From positions 1 to 23,233 of the forward strand of contig CAXNAA020000274.1 in assembly GCA_964200075.2 (NCBI GenBank): DNA of 23,233 nucleotides, given 5' to 3'. The translations under genes were made by a program, and so were the position numbers. Shown one piece after another: positions 9,331 to 19,136 of the stretch. Source of the stretch: Sphacelaria rigidula. Taxonomy: Eukaryota; Phaeophyceae; Sphacelariales. Each line of letters opens with the position of its first letter. The stretch's first letter is position 1. Under the pieces are notes generated by a model that saw only the letters and a program-made list of their open reading frames with translations, searched no databases and had not been told where the DNA came from.

Positions 9331-10243
9331 CTAGTTCAATCCGTAAGAAGCCAACCGAGACTTGGATACTCCTGAAGTCGCGGCCAACTGCGCACTACGC
9401 CCACCCCCCTCCTGGGATTTCCCCCTACCCTTCTTTCCACCATCCCGATCGTTCTTGCCGTCTCCTGCTCCCTTGCCCTTCTTTCCCCGCGCCCCGCGTC
9501 TTGTCTTCTTGACGCTCATGACAGAAGACCCGTTAGCCCCCTCATCTCCGGCAATTAGTCCTGGTTTGTCTGCAATACCATCGGCTGGGTGCGTGCCTAC
9601 TTCCTCGGCGACACTGTCACTCTCCGTCCCCCCCTCCGTCTGCTGCTTTCCGGCACCCTCCGAACCCCGACGACGTTTCTTGCTCGCCTTCTTTTCACCG
9701 GACTTGGGCGGGACATTAGGGTTAGCGTCATCATTATCGTCCGCCGCCGGTGGCTCCGCGTGGCCGTTCTGCTCATCACGCGCCGGAGCAGCCACAGGCT
9801 CGACGCGCGGAACCATATCTGCGTCTTGCTCACCTGTGCCGGCGCCGCCATCCTCTTCCTTATTCCGCTTTTTCTTCTGGCCCTTCTTACGCCGGCGCCT
9901 CTTTCCTCCCGCCAGCTGATCTGCAATCGCCGGCGTTGCCGCGCTCTCGTCTTCGCCTGTTGCACCAATGGCGGATGGCGCCGCGGCGGCTGCTTTCTTC
10001 TTGCCTCTCCGTTTTTTCTTTGCGGCTTTAAGAGCCTCTAGCTCTAGCTCCGCCGCCTTTTCTCGGGCTTTGACCTCTTCCCGCAGCTGTCGACGGCGGC
10101 GAGCGTCCAGCTTTGGTTGGTCCTTCCGATAGGGCGCAAGCTTCTTCAGAGGGACGTATTTATTGAGCTCTTTGTCGTCGGCCAGTAGAATCTCTTCCGG
10201 GGACAGCCCGAAGTCGCTCGCTTTGACCTTGGTGTACTTGAAC
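9331..10243 (-). CDS. KRI1: KRI1 exon 10 (residues 537-840), 3' terminal
   Basis: The acceptor is GGAGCAG|G. It joins IPC to RFKYTKVKASDFGLS and EEILLADDKELN, the conserved C-terminal domain. The open frame runs upstream of this acceptor to 10452, but that extra peptide is absent from the family, so this site is preferred. The rest is a Lys/Arg/Glu-rich disordered tail with many nuclear-localisation-type basic clusters (KKKRRGKKK, KRRRRKKGQKKKR). It ends in SRLASYGLN and a TAG stop at 9331-9333. Confidence 0.93.
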
Positions 10244-13200
10244 CTGCTCCATCGCAACGACAGGCGGAAGTTGGAACGGATGATCGCCCCGCACTGGTTG
10301 GCATAGCTCTCGGGTTGTATGTACCGCAGGAGATACGCCTTACGGTGTTTCGGGCTGCGCAAAAAATTTCGGTTAATTATGCACAGATTCAACCACGATG
10401 ACACTCCAACACTCGAACATTGCAACATTGCAAGCGCAAGCTCAACAGACACCCGACGAGACGTTTTGTGTGACGGTTGCTCATGACCAAATATCAGTCT
10501 CGAACTAATCTCGATAAAATATTTTGATTCAGCACCTGCTCAAGCTCCCAAACTCCCGCAAGTCGGAACCTCTTCCCCCTGACGACACAATGGACAGTGG
10601 CTAGTTATTTAGAGAGTAGTGAAATGAGCCAGGATTCAAATCAAAGTCTTGTTCGGGATGGGAATGACAAAGCAATGGACAACCATGTGCTACAAGCTCA
10701 CCCCCCCACGCGCGCGCAGAATAGCAAATCGCCGACAAGCACTTTCTCTACCTGCAGGGAATATCTCCGATGATGTCTTCATAGTCGAGCTTGTAGAGCT
10801 CGTCCAACAGTTTTTCTTTTTCCGCGCCCATACCCTCAAACCCTTCGTCCCCCTCTTCCTCCCCTCCTTCCCATTCCTCTTCCTTCCCTCCTTCCCACTG
10901 CCCTTGCCCCTCCTCTGCATCGTAACCCCCGCTGCCCCCTTCGATCCCTCCGGCCGCCCGATTCTCCGCGCTGTGGCCATTGTCTGCAGCAGCGTGATCA
11001 TCATCTATATAATCAGGGTCGTTGTCGTTATACTGGTCAAGATCGCCGAGACCTTCAAGCGGATCGTCCCCGGGCTTCCAATCGTCATCCGCGTCTTGTG
11101 CTTGGTAGTAACCGTCGCCGAACGCCTCTCCCGTCACAGCATCCCACCTGTAGCAGGAAAAGAAAAGGACTCACGTGTGTCGGTGTAGATGTAGGTGGAG
11201 GTGGAACAAATTATATTGCCAAGACGACGGTAAGAATCAAGGATGCTCAAAGGCTAACAGACATATATGCGGGGTGGGGGGGTGGGGGGAACACATACGG
11301 TCTCACTCACTGCAAACGGGCCCTCCGTACCATGATACTGGGGTGCGCAAGAACAGCACTACTCAACACGAAATGGGATAATCAGCCCGCTACACTTAAG
11401 TATAGCGATCAAGTTGCCAGAGTGTACAGTGTGCACACATCGTAAACCGAGCAACGCAAGAGAAAAAAGGAACGTTGACAAAGGTAAAGGTACACCCGAA
11501 CCGACGTGAAATATTGTCCCACATATCACGCAGTATACGCAAGACGCAGCTGACGCCCTCACTTCTCTGGATCAAAATCTCCATCCACCAGGTCCTCCGT
11601 CGCAATTCTCCGCGCCTTCCCCTTGGCCCCACCGCCTTCCGCGCCTTCTTCAGCTCCTTCGTCTACAAGAGCTCCGCCACTCATTTCCTGTATAACTTCC
11701 AGCCGTCGGCGTATTTCGGCACGCTTGATATTCTTCAGGCGGCGCAGTTCTGCTTCTTTTTGCGCGCGTTCCTCTGCCTTGCGCTGCCTGCGTTAGTTTT
11801 TCCGAACGATCCATGTGAAGACCGGACCGGTTTCGTGAGGGCACGCCGACTGGATACATGATGGTGGAACCCATAAGAAAAGAAGGATACCACACGAGTA
11901 TGTACCTGGATGTTCCATAAATGCGCGTAGCTATAGGAAGACACATCCGTGAGCGAAGAGACATCTTGGTCACGACAGTGACAGCGAGCAAGACTAGAAG
12001 TAACCGTAGCCTCACAGCATCACGTTATTTTATTGGAGGATGCGAGCAAGGGCTTAAACTGCAGTGTCAAAGGACTTCGAAGTACGCACTACAGGCCAAC
12101 AAAATCAGCAGTCAACAAGCACCAAGCAAGGCAGCGCTGTTTAATGAGCCTTTTTTCCAAGCAGGACAAAGGACGACACGCGGATGGTGGGATTAGCGCA
12201 ATGACCAAATGACGTCATGTGCCGTGTCGTCTACATGCCTGCACTTCGTCAGGATTGCTATGGTAGCCTCTCACCACGGGTTTAGGCGGTTGGGCATATG
12301 TGACACTGAAACAACAAAACGAATGGCCACTTGCGGCAATACACTCACTCACTTTCGGCTCTCCCTCTCTCGCCTCCTCTTATCATCTTGTCGACGCATC
12401 GAGCCTGGCACATTTCGGGAGTGCATGGCGATTTCTGTTCCCCCCTCCTGTAAAACGCCGGCCCCGAAGGACACGGCAAGCGTGACAATAAAAAAAAAAA
12501 AAGGAGGGCACTCGGGTGAAGGTGGACAAGTCGCGGAAGCGCCTGGAACATATCGTCAAACACCGTACTCTTTGAAAGCCATGTACTCCGTGAAGCCTTG
12601 GACTACTCGTTCCTGCAGCAGTCAAAATCACAGCCTGATAGCCTGACGTTCGTCCCTTTGATTGCGTGCATCACCCCGATTTTGCAAATGGCCTCGGTAA
12701 ATCGCGCCATCAAAATACTTTCGTTCGGGCAGTGTCCGCCTCTCACAGAGGTGCAGCGGTGAAACGGTCAAGTTTTGAGTCATGCTGAGTAGTCAAGAAA
12801 CAAACATGTACACAAACAATACCTTCCGTGGTTACGGGACCTCGGGGTGTCGATACGATTGGTAAAACGTGCCTTTTTTCAGGGCACTTGTTCTCACGCA
12901 CCAGCACAACAAGTACCAGGCTAGGTGCTTGCTTTCACGACGTTGTTTGCTTCTTCTATATCTACACTTGCACCGCAAGTTAATCAGGCTCCCCACGGCC
13001 GCTTGCGCAATGGAAACAAACTTGATTAGCACAAACCCACCCTTTTGTATGGATTACGGGTGAGGGGGGGCATTTTCCAAGTCGTTGACACAAGCGACTA
13101 CCATGCAGTTTTTCCAACATCCTGCAACCATATGATCAAAAACGTTTTGATTCGTTTGCTCATTGACTGCGGAGTTTGCAGTCATTCTCCAGTCAGTCTA

Positions 13201-16200
13201 CGAATGTGTGCCAACGAGGACGCTCTTTACGTGATATTCGTGTAGAAACAGAACTGCAATCAATATTTCACCATCTTCGCAGCGAGAGGGTTGACCTCTC
13301 CGCTGCGAGGTGTCCACTTAAGCCCTTGTATGTCAACGAGTATATTTTATACCTTAGTTTTTACAAGCGAATTCTACTGCACAGGTACAGGTGATCCAAC
13401 AATCTTCGCTGTCGGAGTGGTGAACCAAATCAAATTCCCAGCGCTGTTGACTCATAGTTTGTGCATACCTCTTCGAATCTGAAGTTGTACTTGCTTTCGA
13501 AGTGATCGGCCATGTCGATCTCCTTCTCGTCCTCGCTATCCTCCACATGAGGAGCGTTCAAGATTTCTTCGTAGCTGTCTCCAAAAATCGTGTCGAAAAC
13601 AGACGCACACACAACATGACAAAGCCGAAGCTGCCTTACAACGGGTATTGACTTCGAAAGCGAGCGAAAACATCGTCAGGGTGACAAGGTGCCAAATCGA
13701 GAAAACAGTATAGGGCCGTGATGCCAGAGCACATGCGAACCAAGACCTGATACACTTGTCCTGACAGCAGGCAACAGACATTCGTCGTTATACGAATGTT
13801 CCGTTGGTCGCTACGAGTATTGCATATAAAAGCCTCATCGTGCCCGCGACCTGTAGACCTGTAGACACCAGTGCAACATACGTGTACAATGACATTGGGA
13901 TCGACCTACGCGCACGGAGTTGCACGACTTGCTCTCATGGCACGTGCGTAAGCCTAATCCCTAGAAAACCAGCGATGCCTACAAGAATCGATCTGTTTAT
14001 AATTGATTTGCGGCTTCCGCTTCGTCGAGGCCGTGTCTCGTTAAAAAAATGGCTTCAAAAACGCGCGGTGGAATCGAATCCGCTCATACCTGATACGTCC
14101 ACGATATTCATGTTCTCAGCCTATCAGCTGTGAGCGAATTCGGTTCCACCGCACGTTTTCGACACCAAATACATATAATATGTATCCAAGACACGCCCTG
14201 ACGTAAAGTTGTCCTATGTGGACAAGCGTGCAAATATCGAGAAGTAACTGTTATGGTGCTATTCACTCGAAGAATAATTAACCACCAGGAGAGGGATTCG
14301 ATCGCAGTCCCTCGGGAGATCACCTTGGTGTCTCTTTCGCGTCAGGGTCAAGCCAGCGGCGGTTGGCGACGAAGTCTCGCAGGAACTCGTCTTCCCCTCC
14401 CCCGTCCCCCGCATCTTTCATCTTCTCGGCCTCTCGTCTCAGCTCTTCCTCTTCCGCGGCCATCTCTGCCGCCGTTTTTTGTCGCACCTGCAATCGATCC
14501 ATATCGGGGATGCAGCATCGCATGAAGATCGGTCGGGTAATGCGATCGAAGCATGAACGCTCCTTGTTCCTGAGGTAGTTAGTGCACTGTACTCCATCTA
14601 TATTGCCCGTAGCTTTACGCCACAGCATCGCTTGGCATCCTGGTTTGCCCTGTGCTAATATTGCCCGGTGAAGATTCCCCCAAACGGTTCGGGGTTCATC
14701 TGTGTTAAAAGAACAAGTACGTCCTCGATTGCCTACACCTTCGTGTTGCGTGTTGGCCACCCCCAACTACGAGATATCAGGACACAAAAGACTTGGCGTC
14801 AGGGGCTCGACACCTCCATTTCTCATGCGGAAACAGTCACGGTACAAACCACTGGGAGTACCAAAAATGTTGGCTTGTGACTAGATGTCGATAGTTTCAG
14901 GTACTGAAAAAGGATCGCCAAAACAGCACATCCACTGGCCGATGCAGCCGTAGCAAGCTAAACAGACGTCAAATGTCAGCCTCAAAACAAGCCGTGGGAA
15001 ACGCGCGAACAATCCCACAGACCCTCGGGAGGGGGGGGTAAGATCACATGCCTACCCGTAGCACCGTACGACAAACATCAACAAAAAGTGGTAGCATCTG
15101 CCGTGATCCACAGATAGCAGATGGTCGACCACCGGCACATCAGCGTCACAGCAACACTCACCACAACCGAGTAAGGGGCCACTACAGTAACATCTCACCT
15201 TTTACAAACACAGCAACATCGACTCTAAGAACGCCACAGCCCAGCGTAAGGTGGAGTAATTACAATGAACCTAAAAAATAAAACATGACGAAGGGGTACA
15301 GCAGAATCCAGTACCTTCAGCAGTCCGTCGCCGTCGTCATCACTACCACTGTCGCTTCCACTCCCGTGTTCCGCAATAGAACCCAACAAGCTCTTCCGCA
15401 AGCGTTCCTGCTCCTCGTCGTAAGCGAGCCCGTTTCGCCGATTTCTTTCACCACCGCTACCGTCATCGCTCTCGTCGTCCGAGCTGATCACGTCTTCTGC
15501 TGTGTTAGCTTGGAGTATTTGTTCACGCACCACGTCCTTGTAGCGCATGCGCTTCTCATTCTTCTCGGATCCTGCCAGGAGAGGGGGCAACGATGGGACA
15601 GGGAAATGCCGTATAACAAGGTGTGTCAGACCCCGCGATCGGTACAAGTACACAAGGTATCGAAAGTGCAACTCGGGCAACCGCAGCATAGGAACATGGG
15701 CAAGTGAAAATAAATACAGATAGAGAGAGAAGTGAATGAAGAGAGAAACTGGAATTCCACACGACGCCACACGCCCAGGGGAGCACAACGATGGAAATCT
15801 TCCGGCAGGTGCGATCCTTCGTGCACAAAAGAAACATGAATTACTTGTAGGCGAAGGGACATCGGAAGCAACGTCCCGCTCCGTGCTCCAAAATTCTATG
15901 CGTCTATGCTGCTGTAACCTCTGAATGTCTCTTTCCTCTCCATGTTGTCACAGACGCCACTGCAGGGTATACTGTATACTGTAAGGGCTGGCTGCAGTGG
16001 GGCGTGGGCGTTTGTGCTAGGGCTACGGCTACAAAACTCACCGCCGGATCCTTCCTTCTTTTCGCCAGCAAACCATTCCTTCTTAGAGTCGTATATGTCC
16101 GGGTCTCTGCTCCGGATCTTGTTAATGGTTTTCATTATCTGGAAAATTCCACGCGACCAGCAGCATAAGGGGGCAACGACAACGTACGCGAGAGGGAACG

Positions 16201-17632
16201 GACCCTGGGTACGAGTACACGGCAATGTTCAACGCACAATATCTCCAGTTGAGTGGAGCGAGTCTCCGCTCCGGTAGTTGTAACACTCAAGGAGCTGTTT
16301 CTCACGAGAACATGTGATATCGACGCTGTAAGTATGTCGTCATCATCATCATCATCATCATTGTTACTAGTAAACTGTCTGATCGCGAGGCTCAATGTCT
16401 ATGGAGCAGCAGCAAAGGAGATGACCAAGTACAAGGCTGAAACGAGTTGCTCTATAGGTAGCCAACATGTACCCAACAGGGCGTAATTCCACATGTGCAG
16501 CGATAACAATCAACCGGCACGTTCCTCAACACCCGCTCCCAAAACGAAGGCGTTGCGTGAAACAAACGTGCTTTCGTCGTGGTGATTCCAAAGATGTCAA
16601 CGCACCTGCACGTCTAGAGCAGGTGTGAGCATCTCCGCATCCTCATCCTCTGTTTCGCTTTCAGATTCCGACTCCGACCCGCTATCTTCGAGATCGATGT
16701 GTCTGGCCGCCTGCAACTCCTGCGCACGTTTCTTGGTCTCGAAGCTGCGCAAGCGTGCCCGCGTACCAGAGCGACCATCGCGCGAAATGACACATGACAC
16801 GTGCATGAAAGTGTCACGTCAACGAAACATGGAGTTGATGATCAAACGATTGAATGATAAAACGATTAAACCATTGTTCGATCTGTGAGTCGGCCGTTGC
16901 CCCTGCTTCTCTTGTTTCTGCGCATAACTTTTTTCATGGCTGCAAGATGCGATGGGCCGAAATCGCAGGCTTTGGGGTGCCTAAGCTGGTCAGGCAATCA
17001 TGCCCACCCGGGTCGAGCTGGGCCATCCCTGGGGGGTCAACTAGAGTACGACAATCAATCAAGATCAAGTTGTCAGTATTTGGTAGATGAACAGTATTAG
17101 TCGACCGTAAGTAAGTTAAGAGGTGGAGTGAAAGGCAAGTAGGCCACACTCAAGCTAACCGCACCGAAGAGATTCTGCGGCCTATTGTATGCGTGACGAA
17201 ACACAACTCGGCTGGACTTATTCGTGGTATACTTTCAATATACCAAAGGGTGCGTTCTTATTACCATTATCGGATAGTATAACTGAGACTGCGACAAAGA
17301 GTCCCGTAACTGCACTGTCCGTCCAATGGATACTACAGCCACCACCTTCCATATCAACGTATCTACCACATGTACTGCTGTATAACGAAGACATGTGTGC
17401 GCCTGTTATGGAGGGCATGGGAGCAAATCCACCACCCATCGCCACTAATCTCTCCCCCCCCTTCTTCACACACACGCAACTGTATATGCGCATATAAACA
17501 CCTTTTAGCGAACTTCTCATTGATCCTGATACGTTCAGGGTCGCCTTCGCCTTCACCTCCGAGCTCAATGGGTCTCTTGGAGGCAACACCACCCCCGTCG
17601 GCATCGCTGCTGTCGCTGTCAAGAAAACTCAT
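9331..17632 (-). CDS. KRI1: KRI1 homologue, ribosome biogenesis protein, 10 exons, complete
   Basis: KRI1 is a nucleolar protein of the 90S/SSU pre-ribosome, required for 18S rRNA processing and 40S assembly. Exons (minus strand, 5' to 3'): 17632-17502, 16744-16606, 16138-16042, 15571-15315, 14487-14324, 13574-13469, 12447-12353, 11787-11563, 11147-10752, 10243-9331. They total 2523 nt, or 840 residues plus a TAG stop. All introns are GT-AG and every junction keeps frame; intron phases are 2,0,1,0,2,0,2,2,2. Family landmarks in order: INEKFAK, an acidic Ser/Glu tract followed by LTPALD, SRDPDIYD, DEFLRDFVANRRW, KYNFRFEE, SMRRQDDKRR, LRRLKNIKRAEI, DFDPEKWD, YEDIIGDIPCRFKY, FGLSPEEILLADDKELN and PYR. 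A long Lys/Glu-rich tail (about residues 590-830) ends in SRLASYGLN. It is longer than the animal and yeast proteins because of this tail and the acidic insertions. The N-terminal ATG is the first in the exon and fits the family; an upstream non-coding exon cannot be excluded. Confidence 0.93.
10752..11147 (-). CDS. KRI1: KRI1 exon 9 (residues 405-536)
   Basis: The acceptor is CTGCTACAG|G, which completes the Lys before WDAVTGEAFGDGYY. A long Asp/Glu/Gly linker follows, then LDELYKLDYEDIIGDIPC, the start of the KRI1 C-terminal domain. The donor is TGCAG|GTAGAG, phase 2. Confidence 0.92.
11563..11787 (-). CDS. KRI1: KRI1 exon 8 (residues 330-404)
   Basis: The acceptor is CTAACGCAG|G. It encodes QRKAEERAQKEAELRRLK and then NIKRAEIRRRLEVIQEMSG, a predicted coiled coil typical of the family. 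It ends in EDLVDGDFDPEK. The donor is GAGAA|GTGAGG, phase 2. A CTAAC branch-like motif lies unusually close to the acceptor, so the true branch site is probably further upstream. Confidence 0.9.
12353..12447 (-). CDS. KRI1: KRI1 exon 7 (residues 299-329)
   Basis: A 95-nt exon lying between exons 6 and 8. The acceptor is GTTTTACAG|GAG, with a 13-T run on this strand about 40 nt upstream. It encodes EGGTEIAMHSRNV and GSMRRQDDKRRRER, which matches the basic block (SVRRKDxRRK) that must follow KYNFRFEE. The donor is CGAAA|GTGAGT, phase 2, matching exon 8. Confidence 0.88.
13469..13574 (-). CDS. KRI1: KRI1 exon 6 (residues 263-298)
   Basis: The acceptor is GGAGACAG|C. It encodes SYEEILNAP, an acidic stretch, and FESKYNFRFEE, the most diagnostic motif of the family. 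The donor is GAAGAG|GTATGC, phase 0. Confidence 0.92.
14051..14166. repeat. inverted repeat (44-nt arms, 28-nt loop) within KRI1 intron 5
   Basis: Arm 14051-14094 matches the reverse complement of 14123-14166 at about 36 of 44 positions; the core is AAAACGYGCGGTGGAAYCGAA. It would fold into a long hairpin in RNA of either strand. It may be a fold-back element, two inverted repeat heads, or a hairpin-RNA precursor; nothing in the sequence decides. Confidence 0.7.
14324..14487 (-). CDS. KRI1: KRI1 exon 5 (residues 209-262)
   Basis: The acceptor is GATTGCAG|GTG. VRQKTAAEMAAEEEELR continues LLK of exon 4, as in the family's LLxVKxKT block. It is followed by DEFLRDFVANRRWLDP, a KRI1 hallmark. The donor is CCAAG|GTGATC, phase 2. 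Confidence 0.92.
15315..15571 (-). CDS. KRI1: KRI1 exon 4 (residues 123-208)
   Basis: The acceptor is CCTGGCAG|GA. It holds the block RMRYKDVVREQIL, equivalent to the family's MxLKDYxR segment. An acidic linker follows, then YDEEQERLRKSLL and a Ser/Asp repeat. The donor is AAG|GTACTG, phase 0. Confidence 0.9.
16042..16138 (-). CDS. KRI1: KRI1 exon 3 (residues 91-122)
   Basis: The acceptor is TTTTCCAG|ATA. It encodes IMKTINKIRSRDPDIYD, the conserved KRI1 block directly after the LTPxLD motif. The donor is GGCG|GTGAGT, phase 1. The 3' part is Lys/Glu-rich (WFAGEKKEGSGG). Confidence 0.9.
16341..16361. repeat. (CAT)7 microsatellite
   Basis: Seven CAT units in KRI1 intron 2. No coding role. Confidence 0.95.
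16606..16744 (-). CDS. KRI1: KRI1 exon 2 (residues 44-90)
   Basis: The acceptor is GCGCAG|C, which joins to exon 1 as FAK-SFETKKRAQELQ. It then holds a Ser/Glu acidic run (a likely CK2-type target) and LTPALDVQ. The donor is CAG|GTGCGT, phase 0. Confidence 0.9.
17502..17632 (-). CDS. KRI1: KRI1 exon 1 (residues 1-43)
   Basis: It starts at ATG with an acidic Ser/Asp stretch (SDSSDAD) and ends in INEKFAK, the conserved N-terminal motif of the family. The donor is AAAAG|GTGTTT, phase 2. Reading on past it gives a Cys-rich sequence unlike KRI1, which supports the splice site. Confidence 0.88.
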
Positions 17633-18029
17633 ATGATGTGCACTCTGGGCCTCAAGGCAACCTGTGAGAATATTGCCTTTGTTTCAAATCTACAATAAGA
17701 TTCTGGGTGACTTGAACCGTATAACCTCACTGCAGAAGACGAAGCCGACCAATCTAGGATCTAGAGCGACGGAGACACCAAAACCGACGTTTTTCAATCA
17801 CACATGGACTGCTCAGACCCGAATTCCAAATCACGAAATGTTATTTTTGTGCCCTGTTTCAAGGATATTTTGCTGATGCGACGTCGGCAACGAACAGTTT
17901 CCGTCTTTGATACTCATACGTTTGAGTTCCATCTAAGGTTCGCAAGTGAGTACACAGGGGTAAATTACCATAGCCGACACAAAGAGTAAATATTGGAACA
18001 TGACGATACATTTGACCACAACTAATTAG

Positions 18030-18278
18030 GCCAAACTCAGCGATTCAACTCGTGCAACACCGCAGGCCGCAGAGACACAGTCGGAACGCTGCAAGATGTG
18101 GGAGGGCGGCTGGAAGACGCTAGCAATATTCTTCTCTCCGGCAATTCCAGCGATCCTTGTGTACTGCTTCTTATATCCAAAGCGAAGCATAATAGGCGTT
18201 GGATGCATTGTGTCTGTGGGTGTGATAGGGTACATGTTGGCGGGACAAGCCAGCGAACCGGCTCTGAAGCAAGAATGA
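18030..18278 (+). CDS. possible 3' exon of a small membrane protein gene (hypothetical)
   Basis: After an acceptor-like ACTAATTAG an open frame runs to a TGA at 18276-18278. It has a polar start, then two hydrophobic stretches predicted as membrane helices (LAIFFSPAIPAILVYCFLY and IIGVGCIVSVGVIGYMLAG) split by PKRS, and a polar end (SEPALKQE). An ATG-initiated version starts at 18096. It would be divergent from KRI1. No family is recognised. Two other frames and the opposite strand are also open here, so this may be chance. One joining model uses an upstream exon from 17804 with donor ATCTAAG|GTTCGC (end 17937) and acceptor CTCAG at 18038. Confidence 0.25.
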   Translation, partial: AKLSDSTRATPQAAETQSERCKMWEGGWKTLAIFFSPAIPAILVYCFLYPKRSIIGVGCIVSVGVIGYMLAGQASEPALKQE

Positions 18279-18764
18279 CTTCGTCATACCTGCGCAAGGT
18301 TGCTTCCACTTTACGGCACTACTATACGGTACTGTACTGTACCAGCATATTGATACGATCAACCTGCGGTAGTACACCCGTTGTTTGGACGCTGCGAGGC
18401 TGTAATATCGTCTGTCGTGAGGTGAGAACTCTGAATGACATATACTTACGCCTTCACGCTGCGGTGCAGCTCGGAGTGAAACAGTCACATTGTTCTTCAA
18501 CTCCTAAAGTTCAACTGTACTGTTTAACCGTGAGCACCGGGCTGACTGGGCCCTATCCCGACGATATCCATATATCACCCGGGGGGGTGTTATAGTTGTT
18601 ATATCCCAAAGCTCCAAGTATTTCCCCCGATATAGCTGAGGTATATCGTGTCGATATCGCCGGCATTCGTTTCCCTGATACATCGTGCGGTATCACGTAC
18701 GGTACGATATATCGCGGGATAATACGTGTATTATATTATAGATACGGCATGTAGCAATCTTGAA
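18279..18764. other. intergenic; GATATC/CGATAT-rich stretch
   Basis: No gene. From about 18560 to 18745 the sequence repeats short variants of CGATAT, TATATCG and CGTACGGTACG, suggesting a degraded low-complexity or satellite segment. Confidence 0.5.
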
Positions 18765-18975
18765 TCTTTCAGCGAGTTTGAGATTTGAGAATCCGGGATA
18801 CGGTCGAGAGTGAGAAGTGGTGAAAGAGTATGAATGGAATAGGTTCAGGTCCGGAATGCCCCTCCGGGCCTTATACTAGGCCCGGTACGCTTTCTGTGGT
18901 GGCTTGCCACTGAAGCCCTTGATATCCTTTATAGGATATCGATGTGTAGCGGCGTGAGCACACGACAGTATTACT
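18765..18975 (+). repeat. SINE family 2 tail type b, headless fragment
   Basis: Matches the tail of 8418-8790: GAGAGTGAGAAG, CCCGGTACGCT, TGGCTTGCCACTGAAGCCC and TTGATATCC. Here it ends in a near-perfect hairpin GATATCCT/AGGATATC with a 4-nt loop. Confidence 0.72.
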
Positions 18976-19136
18976 AGGCTGCTTCGTGTAGGCTTGAAGA
19001 AAAATCCCTCTGAGGCCGTGTCTTATCAAATTGTTCTCGTGTGCTGCACCTGTCATTGCACGGTCCTGTATTTAGACCTTGCCATAACTGTCTGGCCTCT
19101 GCTGGAATTACCTGAGCTGCTGTACTTGAAAATGCT

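Noticed and set aside
9362-9919. Plus-strand 185-codon frame (Pro/Ser/Phe-rich)
   Set aside because: It is the antisense of KRI1 exon 10; the composition is the mirror of the Lys/Glu/Gly-rich tail.
10244-10452. N-terminal extension of KRI1 exon 10, or an alternative acceptor at about 10346
   Set aside because: The alternative would insert about 35 residues between IIGDIPC and RFKY, which are adjacent in the family. The acceptor at 10244 restores the family sequence exactly.
14265-14320. tRNA-like B box on the minus strand next to the KRI1 exon 5 donor
   Set aside because: Only a partial ATCGAATCCC match, with no A box or cloverleaf.
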